From contig JAJDVJ010000082.1 in the NCBI GenBank assembly GCA_022826205.1, forward strand, positions 1-44,364: DNA of 44,364 nt, given 5' to 3'. Each line of letters starts with the position of its first letter. The stretch's first letter is position 1. The position numbers and the translations under genes were made by a program. Positions 1-7,343 of this stretch are shown in pieces. This DNA is from Silicimonas sp. (GTDB lineage Bacteria > Pseudomonadota > Alphaproteobacteria > Rhodobacterales > Rhodobacteraceae). Under the pieces are notes generated by a model that did not search any database, was not told the DNA's origin, and was given only the letters and a program-made list of their open reading frames with translations.

Positions 1-156
1 GCCGACAAGGATCTGGGCACCGGTCTCGTTCTGCAGATCCGCAAGGCGGTCACCGCGGCGCGCGACGGCCAGCACTTCAAACCTTTCGGCAGTGAGAGCG
101 CGGACCGTCGCCGCCCCGATCCCGCTCGTCGCGCCCGTGACCATGGCCTTCATCAT
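1..156 (-). CDS. SDR-family oxidoreductase, N-terminus (partial)
   Basis: The first 52 codons of a short-chain dehydrogenase/reductase run off the left edge. The nucleotide-binding glycine motif is visible at once (MVTGATSGIG, TGxxxGIG type), followed by a typical helix and a VLAVARRGDRL strand/loop that usually sets cofactor preference; the Arg after the second strand would suit NADP(H), an inference. The ATG overlaps the stop of the upstream truncated sulfatase in an ATGA arrangement (153-156), so the gene was translationally coupled to it. A second in-frame ATG follows directly. The catalytic YxxxK lies outside the window, so substrate and integrity cannot be judged. Confidence 0.85.
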   Translation of the reverse strand, partial: MMKAMVTGATSGIGAATVRALTAERFEVLAVARRGDRLADLQNETGAQILVG

Positions 157-875
157 GTATCCTCTGGTGTTTCCGGAAAGAAATTCATCAGCCAATTGGG
201 ATTCACCGGCGGGACCGGCCATTGATCGCCTCGTTTCATCCCAAGCCCGCGATTTGGCGCGTGACGGTAGCGGCGGTTCGGCAGTCCGGCAAGCCTGCCA
301 TCCGTGACCCAGTCCCGGTCCGATCCATAAAGCGCCCCAAGAAGACGAGATTGCCACTGTTCGACCTGTCCGGCCTGGGAAGAATTACCGGACAGGTCGA
401 ACAGCTCGTTCGGATCCTCGGAAAGGTCGAAGAGCTGCGTGCGGTTTCCGGCGGCGTAGTAGACCAGCTTGTGCCGCCTGTCATGGATCATGCGGCTGGA
501 CAATTGTCCCTCGCCGAGATCGCCATAAAGATGGCTTCGGGGCGCGGCGGGCAATGACTGTCCGGTGACCGTGTCGGGGATCTCTATCCCGGCAAGGTCA
601 AGCAGGGTGGGCATGACATCGGCCAGGCAAACCAGCCGGTCATCCGAGGCACCGGCCTGAACCCGCGCGTCCCCCTTTGCGCCCATCAGGATCATCGGGA
701 CATTCGCTGACGCCTCGTAGAAGTTCTGCTTGGCCCAGATACCGTGGCTGCCCATAGATTCGCCATGACCTGAGGTGAACATCACGATGGTGCTGTCGAG
801 AATGCCCTCTTCGCGCAGCGTGCCGAAGAGCGCGCAGATCTGTCGGTCAATCTGGGTGGAATGCGCGTAATTCAT
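153..875 (-). pseudogene. Sulfatase, 3' half only (truncated paralogue of 17810-19309)
   Basis: This 240-codon frame aligns throughout with the last ~240 residues of the intact sulfatase at 17810-19309 (shared TQID, REEGILD, WAKQ, NVPMILMG, RDRRHKL, QWPVPP). Everything upstream is missing, including the Cys-x-Pro-x-Arg segment that matures to formylglycine and the N-terminal metal ligands, so it cannot be an active sulfatase. The metal-binding DHG of the paralogue reads GHG here (FTSGHGESMGSHG), a further sign of decay. Its apparent ATG overlaps the stop of the truncated ATPase (ATGA at 872-875), but homology begins right at that junction, so the ATG is probably fortuitous. Part of a once larger left-facing operon that continued into the SDR gene. 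Confidence 0.85.
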
Positions 876-1435
876 CGTACGACCGGCGTCCTGTGAAGCA
901 GGGAAAGCTCGGTTCGCATAGAATCACGCAGCTTGGCATCAAGGTTGGACAACGGTTCGTAGAACAGAAAACAATATGCATCGCGAATAACCGCACGACC
1001 CATCGCCATGCGCTGACGCCGCCCGCCGGACAGGTCTTTGGGTTTCCGATCAAGATACGGCGACAGTTCAAGCATCTCAGCCGCGCGATTGACCCGCTCG
1101 GCCATCTCTTCTTTCGAAACCCATGCCAACCTCAGCGCAAATGACACGTTCTCGCAGACGTTCATATGCGGATAAAGTGCGCAGGACTGAAACACCATGG
1201 CGATGTCACGCTGCTTGGGACGCTCCCAGGGGACGTCTCGACCAGCAATGAAAATCGATCCCGTGCTCACCTTCTCAAGCCCGTCGATCATTCTCAAAGT
1301 GCTCGAATTCCCGCATCCTGACGGTCCCACCAGGACTACAATTTCACCTTCTTTGACATCGAGATTCAGCTTCGGGATCACAGTCACATCGCTAAAGGAC
1401 TTGACGAAGTCCTGCAGTAGCACTCCATCAGACAT
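872..1435 (-). pseudogene. UgpC/MalK-type ABC transporter ATPase, 5' half, degenerate
   Basis: A 187-codon remnant of a carbohydrate-importer ATPase (family about 350 residues). It carries the Walker A region near residues 37-45 (GPSGCGNSS), the Q-loop (VFQSCALYPH), the signature (LSGGRRQRMAMGRA, 135-148), the Walker B region (FLFYEPLSNLDAKLR) and then stops at LSLLHRT, before the H-loop and the regulatory C-terminal domain. Two nucleotide-binding residues are lost: the Walker A Lys is Asn43 and the Walker B Asp is Tyr159. It is therefore non-functional as well as truncated, and is followed immediately by the 3' half of a sulfatase. I chose ATG 1435 because MSDGVLLQDF matches the family start; no good Shine-Dalgarno precedes it. 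The LacI-type operator at 1515-1532 lies just upstream. Confidence 0.85.
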
Positions 1436-1514
1436 GATCAGCCATGATCTGCTGAACTCCATTTCCGACGCGGCGTCGCATTCGAGGACTCAGGCCTATC
1501 ACAAAGGTGAAGTC

Positions 1515-1532
1515 TGGTAAACCGATTTACCA
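1515..1532. promoter_or_regulatory. LacI-type operator candidate
   Basis: TGGTAAACCGATTTACCA is an 18-bp dyad: perfect 7-bp arms (TGGTAAA/TTTACCA) around CCGA, with CG at the exact centre, the usual architecture of LacI/GalR-family operators. It lies between the stop of a LacI-family gene (1542) and the start of the left-facing ATPase remnant (1435), where a repressor of that operon would bind. Function is inferred from architecture and context. Confidence 0.6.
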
Positions 1533-1541
1533 CCAATTTTA

Positions 1542-2546
1542 TTAAGGCCGCCAGCCCGGCGCCGCAGTGCTTTGACGTTGCACGAATTCAGGCGAAGTCT
1601 CGATTGCTATTCTGGCAGGAAGCTCTGGAGTCTCGATGCACACGGTCTTTGTCGCCACTTGACCCAATTCAGCTAACGGCATTCTGACGACCGTAAGCGG
1701 CACTTTCAGATCCTCGGCAAATTTCACATCATGGATCGAAACAACCGAGAGATCTCGCGGAACGTCCAGGCCCAGAGCGGTGGCTGCACGCGTTGCGCCG
1801 ATGGCAGCGACGACATTGAAACAGACCAGCCCGGTAATGTCCGGTCGCCGCAAGAGCAACTCACGGGTCACGGCCTCGCCCTCCACCGCAAATGGAGCGG
1901 AATGCGCGACCAGGGACGGGTCTGCGTCAGCTCCCATTTCATTTTGCCATCCCTTCATCCGGCTCTCTGTGAAAGTCAGCCCCTCAACTGTGGCAAGACA
2001 TCCTATGGTCCGATGGCCCAGTTCTTTCAGGTGCCGGGTGGCGATCTCCGCTGCCGGAGCGTCAGGAAGCTGAACCAGGCTGCCGCCCAGGCCGATATCG
2101 GCTTGCAGCTGAACGACTGGGATCTTCTTGTGCGCAGCCTTGATGATGAGATTATCGGCCTGAACACCGGCCGCCTGCAGGATCAGGCCATCAACGCCAC
2201 CGCCGCCGATCATTTGCGCCAGACGGGAGTTCCCGACATTCCCCGCCGCGGAGTCGCCCAGAAGAATGGCCTTGTTCTGCCGCTCGGCCTCTGCCTGCGC
2301 GCCGCGAAGGATCTCTCCGTATACGGGATTTGCTGCGTCATGAACAACAAACGCAATCGTGCCGGACTTCGACGACCGCAGAGACTGTGCCGCGACGTTC
2401 GGCGCATAGTTCACTTCTTGCACGACCCTTAGAACGCTCTCCCGAGTCTCCTGGCTGACGCGGAGGGTCTCATCATTGTTGATGACTCGCGATACCAAGG
2501 CCGACGAAACACCAGCGCGTCGCGCGATCTCTGCCAGAGTAGCCAT
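1542..2546 (-). CDS. LacI-family transcriptional regulator
   Basis: A complete 334-residue LacI/GalR-type regulator. Residues 1-56 form the DNA-binding region: recognition helix AGVSSALVSRVIN, then the hinge helix NVAAQSLRSS. The rest is a periplasmic-binding-protein-like ligand domain (GTIAFVVHDAANPVYGEI, GGGVDGLILQAA, HRTIGCLATVEG, DLSVVSIHDVKFAEDLKVPLTVVRMP). The open frame extends about 88 codons upstream, but ATG 2546 (MATLAEIARRAG) matches the family start. It sits upstream of and parallel to the truncated ATPase/sulfatase operon, with an operator-like dyad just after its stop, so it probably controlled that operon. The sugar ligand is unknown. The gene looks intact although its target operon is broken. 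Confidence 0.93.
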   Translation of the reverse strand: MATLAEIARRAGVSSALVSRVINNDETLRVSQETRESVLRVVQEVNYAPNVAAQSLRSSKSGTIAFVVHDAANPVYGEILRGAQAEAERQNKAILLGDSAAGNVGNSRLAQMIGGGGVDGLILQAAGVQADNLIIKAAHKKIPVVQLQADIGLGGSLVQLPDAPAAEIATRHLKELGHRTIGCLATVEGLTFTESRMKGWQNEMGADADPSLVAHSAPFAVEGEAVTRELLLRRPDITGLVCFNVVAAIGATRAATALGLDVPRDLSVVSIHDVKFAEDLKVPLTVVRMPLAELGQVATKTVCIETPELPARIAIETSPEFVQRQSTAAPGWRP

Positions 2547-2688
2547 ATCACACCCGTCACGCACCTTCGGTGCTGAAGGAAGTACCACGCCGTTGATATC
2601 ACGTCGCTTTTTCCTGTCAACATTGCGGCGTCGGGCAGGACCATGACGGAGTCTGTTCCCCGCTGCAACTGAACGGGAGAGTTGATCA

Positions 2689-3831
2689 ATGGCAACAGAA
2701 ACCCTTACCGATGCCCGAATCAGGGCGCTCACGCCCCGCCGGTTCGCGCGTGACATCCGCGACGCGAAGCTGAAGGGCTTCGGCGTCCGAGTGCTGCCGT
2801 CGGGCCGCAAGCGGTATTTCGTACACTGTCAGCACGAGAGTCAGCGCGTCTGGCGGATCGTCGGCGGCGCAGACGAGATCGGCGCGGGCGAGGCGCGTTC
2901 GCGCGCCGCCGCGATGCTGGCGGAGATCCGGCAGGACGGCCCGATGCCGGTTGTACCGGAAGACACCGTCTTCGAGGCCGTCGCGGAGGCTGCCTTCCGT
3001 CGGCACGAGCGGCTCTGGAAGCCTCGCACGCTGAAGGTGAACCGCGGATATCTCCGCTGCCAGATCCTGCCCCGGTTCGCAGGCCGCCAGGTCGCGGAGA
3101 TCACCCGGCAGGACGTCGTGCGGTGGTTCGCGTCGCTCGCGGCGACGCCGGTCGCGGCGGACCGGTCCATGCCGGTCCTGTCGGTGATCATGCGCGAGGC
3201 GGAGCGCATGGGCTTGCGGGAGGAGGGGTCCAACCCCTGCCACGGCATCCGCCGGTACCGGCGGAAGGGCCGGGAGCGGTTCCTGTCCGACGCGGAGATC
3301 CGCGCCCTTGCGCGCTGCCTCGACGCCCGCGAGGACGAACATCCCCTGGCCGTCGCTGTCGTCCGGCTGCTTCTGCTCACCGGCTGCCGCAAGTCGGAAA
3401 TCCTCACGCTCCGCTGGGCGGACCGGCGCGAGGGCGCGCTGTTCCTGAGGGACAGCAAGACCGGACCCCGGACCGTCTGGCTTTCTCGCGTCGCGCAGGA
3501 CGTGCTGGACGGCATCGACCGGAATTCGGTCTGGGTGTTTCCCTCCCGGAAAGGCGACGGGTCGCGCTCGACAGCCTGGCTGGATCACGTCTGGCGGAGC
3601 ATGCGCACTGAGGCGAATCTCGGTGACGTGCGTCTCCATGATCTTCGCCACAACTATGCCTCCCACGCAGTCATGAACGGCGTGCCGGTGCCCGTTGTCT
3701 CCCGGCTTCTTGGTCATACGAGCGTGAGAATGACCCTGCGCTACATTCACATGGACGACCGCGAGGTCCGCGCGGCGGCGGAACGGATCGGGGAGGCGAT
3801 GGCGAAACTCATGGCAGGCACAAGCGTCTGA
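2689..3831 (+). CDS. Tyrosine recombinase / phage-type integrase
   Basis: A 380-residue site-specific integrase. Residues 1-90 resemble the DUF4102-type arm-binding domain (LTDARIRAL, LKGFGVRVLPSGRKRYFV); about 95-190 is a SAM-like core-binding domain; 195-360 is the catalytic domain. The active-site set is complete: Arg234 (GCRKSEIL), Lys257 (DSKTG), His317 and Arg320 (HDLRH), His343 (LLGH) and the nucleophile Tyr352 (RYIH). A good ribosome site (GGGAGAG, 8-base spacing) precedes ATG 2689. It is the first gene of a mobile zone reaching to about 6350 and is probably responsible for its integration; no tRNA or att repeat is recognisable beside it. High arginine and GC content throughout. Confidence 0.95.
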   Translation: MATETLTDARIRALTPRRFARDIRDAKLKGFGVRVLPSGRKRYFVHCQHESQRVWRIVGGADEIGAGEARSRAAAMLAEIRQDGPMPVVPEDTVFEAVAEAAFRRHERLWKPRTLKVNRGYLRCQILPRFAGRQVAEITRQDVVRWFASLAATPVAADRSMPVLSVIMREAERMGLREEGSNPCHGIRRYRRKGRERFLSDAEIRALARCLDAREDEHPLAVAVVRLLLLTGCRKSEILTLRWADRREGALFLRDSKTGPRTVWLSRVAQDVLDGIDRNSVWVFPSRKGDGSRSTAWLDHVWRSMRTEANLGDVRLHDLRHNYASHAVMNGVPVPVVSRLLGHTSVRMTLRYIHMDDREVRAAAERIGEAMAKLMAGTSV

Positions 3832-3856
3832 TGCGGCCGCCGGGATCGTGGCCGCA
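3832..3856 (+). terminator. Hairpin directly after the integrase stop
   Basis: TGCGGCC (3832-3838) and GGCCGCA (3850-3856) form a perfect 7-bp GC stem with an 11-nt loop, starting one base after the integrase TGA. There is no U-tract after it, so it is at best a weak intrinsic terminator or an mRNA 3'-end stabiliser. Confidence 0.35.
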
Positions 3857-4127
3857 CGGAGAGGTCCGGAACCGACATGTGAGGTGCCGGCACAAAACGC
3901 CGCCGAGCTGAAAAGGTTCGGCCGCCTCACGGCGCGGCGGCGGCAGATCTCCGCGAATTCCAGCCCGGCATGCTTGCGCCTTCGTGGCGGACCCCTATGT
4001 TGCCACACGGAAGGCATCATGCCGAATCCGACGAAACGGGTGGGAACCGGCAAGACCGAAGACGAAACGCGACCGGCTCCGGCAGCGTCCGGGAACCGTT
4101 GGAAGGCATGGCAGGGGAGGCACCGGA

Positions 4128-4490
4128 TTGAGAGACAGGACCAAGAGCGTCTCCGGCACTGCCATCGAGCGCGGCAGCGGCAACGTCTTTGCCGATCTCG
4201 ATCTTCCGGATGCCGACAGCCTCATCATCAAGGCCGAACTCGTGGCCCGCATCGATGCCATCATCCGCCGCCGCGGCATCACCCAGACCGAGGCCGGGCG
4301 GATGCTCGGCCTGTCCCGGCCCGACGTGTCGCGGCTGCTCAGGGGCGACTTCCACGAGTATTCCCTTGAGCGGCTGCTGCGTCTCCTTGCCAGGCTTGGC
4401 CGCGACATCGAGATCGTCATCCGTCGTCCGCGCTCCCCCTCCGGTGCCGGGACCCTGCGCATCGCCGCTGCAGAAGGCGAAGGTGCCTGA
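4128..4490 (+). CDS. HigA-like HTH (antitoxin-type) XRE-family protein, no visible toxin
   Basis: About 120 residues resembling the HigA2/HTH_37 type: an N-terminal tag (SGTAIERGSGNVFADLDLPDA) that is conserved in that family, then an XRE helix-turn-helix (ITQTEAGRMLGLSRPDVSRLLRG) and a C-terminal RLLRLLARLGRDIEIVI helix-strand. I start it at TTG 4128, since GGGGAGG (4113-4119) lies 8 bases upstream and the frame before it is unlike the family; the frame itself opens at 3984. Members normally follow a RelE/HigB-like toxin gene; the 296 bases between the integrase and this start hold no toxin-like frame. It may be an orphan antitoxin or a regulator of the neighbouring recombinase genes. Confidence 0.8.
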   Translation: MRDRTKSVSGTAIERGSGNVFADLDLPDADSLIIKAELVARIDAIIRRRGITQTEAGRMLGLSRPDVSRLLRGDFHEYSLERLLRLLARLGRDIEIVIRRPRSPSGAGTLRIAAAEGEGA

Positions 4491-4773
4491 GGTCCGGCAA
4501 CCGGCGGGCAGAGACAGTCTGCACAGCGCCCGCGGCAGGACGTGCGCCGCCCCTTCATGTCCATGTCGCAGGGATGCACGGTCCGCGACAGGCATGTTGT
4601 CTCTTGAACTGCCCTGGCGTGGATTTTCCGCGCCCTTTCGTTCGGATCGGAACGATTTTTCCCGCCTCGGCCTGACCTGACCGGGCGGGTTTCCGGGACG
4701 CCGTCATTTCCCGCTTTCGTGCCTGTGACGATGCGGCGCTTCACGTTCCGGATGCGGCCCTTGTCATGGAGCT

Positions 4774-4986
4774 TCACGCGCAGCCGACCGTATCCGGACC
4801 CGAAGCCGAGCGCGTCCGCGAGCTTCCCGTGAATTCGCTCAACTGCGCCCGCGAAAGACCGTGCCGGCGGGCAACCTCCGCCACCGTCGCCCCCTCCTCG
4901 ACGGTTTCCTCGACAATCCTGGCCTTCACCTTCTGTTGGAGATGTGGAGCTTTCTCCCCGAAAGGCCGTCGGCAAGACTCGGTCAT
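4774..4986 (-). pseudogene. IS66-type tnpA (TnpA/HTH_Tnp_1) relic
   Basis: Starting at ATG 4986 (GAGAGGG ribosome-like site upstream), the frame reads VKARIVEETVEEGATVAEVARRHGLSRAQL in spirit: the helix-turn-helix that opens the small accessory protein TnpA of IS66-family elements. After AQL the family would continue with a Trp-Arg-Arg motif; here it changes to unrelated sequence and ends after about 20 further codons. No TnpB or TnpC transposase is visible nearby, so this is a fragment. I see no clear IS66 terminal repeats. It supports the view that 2.7-6.4 kb is a mobile-element accumulation site. The 4491-4773 stretch beyond it has no gene I can name. Confidence 0.6.
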
Positions 4987-5120
4987 TTGGACCGGCCCTC
5001 TCGGACGTGGATCCGACGACACGCAAGCGCGCCCACGGAGCGTCAGCGACGACATTCCGGATGCCGGATGGATCGTTGCGACGTTCGCGGCGAGTTGCGG
5101 CCAAAAGTGATCGCAATTGT

Positions 5121-5212
5121 GGAGAGCAATGCAAAGTGCGGGCAGATGTCATTTCAAACCCCGCCACCTTCAAGTCCCAGCTTCAACTGCCCCACACTTT
5201 GCAGTGCTCTCC
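5121..5212. repeat. 92-bp element bounded by 18-bp inverted repeats
   Basis: GGAGAGCAATGCAAAGTG (5121-5138) is repeated inverted at 5195-5212 with one mismatch (17 of 18), and partial symmetry continues inward (GGGCAG / GGGGCAG, then ATG / TTG). The outer bases are unrelated and no target-site duplication is evident. It looks like the two ends of an IS brought together by internal deletion, a MITE, or a recombinase site for the serine recombinase about 200 bases downstream. It lies in a non-coding stretch (4987-5406). Confidence 0.6.
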
Positions 5213-5406
5213 ATGACCGGCGCAAACGACGTGAAGTCGCGAGGAGAGACCATGATGGAAATCGAGGCAGACATGAAGCGGTGCAAGGCGTCAATGCTAC
5301 AACTCTTTCGACACGCAGGCCGTCAGGGACGTTTGCGCGTCCATCCTGGTGCCGGCGGCCGAACCTTATCCAGTGCGGGTGTGGTTTGATGGCCAGGAAA
5401 GGCACC

Positions 5407-6351
5407 ATGCAAGGATATGCGCGCGTTTCCACGGGCGAACAGACGCTGGAATCGCAGCGTCGCGCGCTAAGGGCGGCGGGCTGCGTGACCGTGGCCGAGG
5501 AAACCGCCTCGGGCAGCGGCCCCTCTCGTCCGGTCCTGACCGCGCTTCTCGACCGCCTGAACGCCGGAGACACGCTCGTGGTCGTGCGCCTGGACCGCCT
5601 GGGCCGGTCCCTGCTGCATCTTCTCGAGACGATCAGCGGGCTCAACGAGCGCGGCGCGCATTTCCGTTCGCTGGGGGATCCGATCGACACTGCGTCGCCC
5701 CAGGGCCGCTTCACGCTGCAGATCCTGGGCGCGATGGCCGAATTTGAGCGTGCATTGATCCGCGAGCGAACGATGTCAGGGCTTGCCGCCGCCCGTGCCG
5801 AAGGCCGGACGGGCGGCAATCCGGGACTGGTGTTGGGCGACCGGGCAATGCTACTTCAGCTTCGTTTGGCGCGCAGCGACGCATTCCTGGACCGCCTCGG
5901 CCGCAGCGCCGGCGAATGAGTGCCGGATGTCCGCAGGCTGCGCCCCGACATGCCCTGGCAGGATGTCCTGTCAGTCGTCAATTCGCGCCTTCCGGAATCC
6001 CGACGCTGGACGTTGCAGCGCTTGGTGCGTGCCGCCAGGGCCTACGTCGCCGAGGGATTTCTGCCGGAGACCGTTCTGGAACGGGAGTCGGGGCGACGGA
6101 AGGACGACCGCCTGCCGGTACTGATTACCGCGATGCGTGCGGCACGTCCGGACGTCACCCTGCAGGAGATGTGCAGCATGCTCGAGGAGATGCGCGAGCC
6201 GACGCCCCGTGGACGTGCGACGTGGTACCCGTCCTCCGTCAAGGCGCTCCTTGATCGGGCGGAACGACTGGGGATTGCGCCTCCGGGTGAGTCGGCAACC
6301 TCTCTCGGCAGCAGCGATCAAGTCAGCACGCGCAGCGCGGCAGGCGGATGA
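5407..6351 (+). pseudogene. Serine recombinase (resolvase/invertase) interrupted by one in-frame TGA
   Basis: From ATG 5407 (GGAAAGG just upstream; an alternative ATG lies at 5389) the frame encodes a resolvase N-terminal catalytic domain: GYARVSTGEQTLESQ with nucleophile Ser8, then VVVRLDRLGRSLLHLLE and GAMAEFERALIRERTMSGL, then GRTGGNP. TGA at 5917-5919 stops it at 170 residues. The same frame continues without a break to 6351 with VPDVRRLRPDMPWQDV and TPRGRATWYPSSVKALLDRA, the C-terminal extension I associate with this alphaproteobacterial recombinase group. The position of the TGA is where I would expect Trp, so a single TGG-to-TGA change explains the break. GTG 5920 could restart translation. 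Either a recent pseudogene or a stop read through at low level. Confidence 0.8.
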
Positions 6352-7306
6352 ATGCAAAGGCAGGGGTGGAAGCAGCCGAGCGGGAGCGTGGCGACCTGAT
6401 GATTCGTTCAATTTGCGGGAAACAGCACGCCTTGGCAAAACTCCTCGACGGCGATGACAGCGTCGGCAGCCAGCATTTCGCGGGAGCAATAAAATGCCGG
6501 GGGTCAATGAGCAAACGTTGCGAATTCCGAACAACACGTCGGCGCTCGTCTGTCCAAACCGGATCTTGGAAGGAAGCTCATGTTGACACCCGCAACCAGT
6601 GAGTTGTCGTTTTCCGATGATCGTGAAGAATCGAGCATGGCGATTTCCGGGAGTACGACTTGACCCCCAAGTTTTTGGTGCTTCCCTGTCAGGCGGGGAG
6701 CGGCCTGGTCCTAGGATGGAAACGACTCGGTGACTATCTGATTGCGCAACAGCGGATGGTGGAAGCGGACTTGGCCGGGGTCATGGAAAATCGTCGAGGG
6801 CTCAGTGCTTTGTGGGCGCAATTCCGTGTTCCGGACAGGGTGATTTGAAACCGGAAAGAAGAGACTGGCTTGACAGACTCCAGCTGCGCAGACCTTTGAT
6901 CCTGACCAATTCGCGTGCATCGGTCTTGCAGGTTGTGCCCAGCCGTCACCACGCAATCCGCAATGCCGCCATCGCATCAAATCCTGCAGGCGCCGGAACA
7001 GCGGCACACAGCGTCGGCGCATCGCCGGTCCTGTCGGCGAGAAGCCCAATGGAGCGTCGCAGAAGGTCGCCATCGTGCAATGGGTGGGAACGAGCGGTTT
7101 CAATCTCAATGACGTGATCCAAAGAATGCATGGCAAGAGCAAGAGCATTGTCATGCAAATGGTCACCGCTTCCTCGCGATTCGCAATTGACTTGCTGATC
7201 GCGCATTCCTCCGGAATCTGCGAGGGACCCCAAATCCTTCGTCAATCGCGATTCAATGTAGACTTCAGCGCAACTGAAAGTGGGTATTGTGCTGCCGTGC
7301 ACAACG
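6352..7306. other. Non-coding or decayed stretch, no gene identified
   Basis: About 955 bases between the split recombinase and the deaminase operon. Short open frames occur on both strands (for example 6946-7302 on the minus strand and 6348-6602 on the plus strand), but none has a recognisable domain, credible ribosome site or consistent codon use. It probably contains the right boundary of the mobile zone and the promoter of the operon that starts at 7344. Confidence 0.5.
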
Positions 7307-7324
7307 TTTTACCATCTGGTCAAA
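7307..7324. promoter_or_regulatory. Palindromic operator candidate upstream of the deaminase operon
   Basis: TTTTACCATCTGGTCAAA is an 18-bp dyad: ACCA/TGGT around TC, one mismatched pair outward (T/C), then TTT/AAA. It ends 19 bases before ATG 7344, so a bound repressor would block transcription or leader clearance. TGGT/ACCA half-sites are common for GntR-type regulators, but no such gene is adjacent. Inference from symmetry and position. Confidence 0.4.
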
Positions 7325-7343
7325 AGATGACGGGGGATGCGGC

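Noticed and set aside
2686-4053. Minus-strand open frame of 455 codons
   Set aside because: Antisense shadow of the tyrosine integrase; arginine- and histidine-rich, without domains. The plus strand has complete catalytic residues.
4661-4689. CCCGCC/GGCGGG hairpin as terminator
   Set aside because: Loop of about 17 bases, no T-tract on the proper side for either strand, and no gene ends just before it.
3995-5173. Minus-strand open frame of 392 codons
   Set aside because: High-GC frame crossing the HTH gene in antisense and then non-coding DNA; no motif. Only the short IS66 TnpA-like segment in a different frame is credible.
4861-5406. N-terminal extension of the resolvase frame
   Set aside because: The frame is open but runs through the IS66 relic in antisense and the inverted-repeat element; resolvase homology and a ribosome site begin at 5407.
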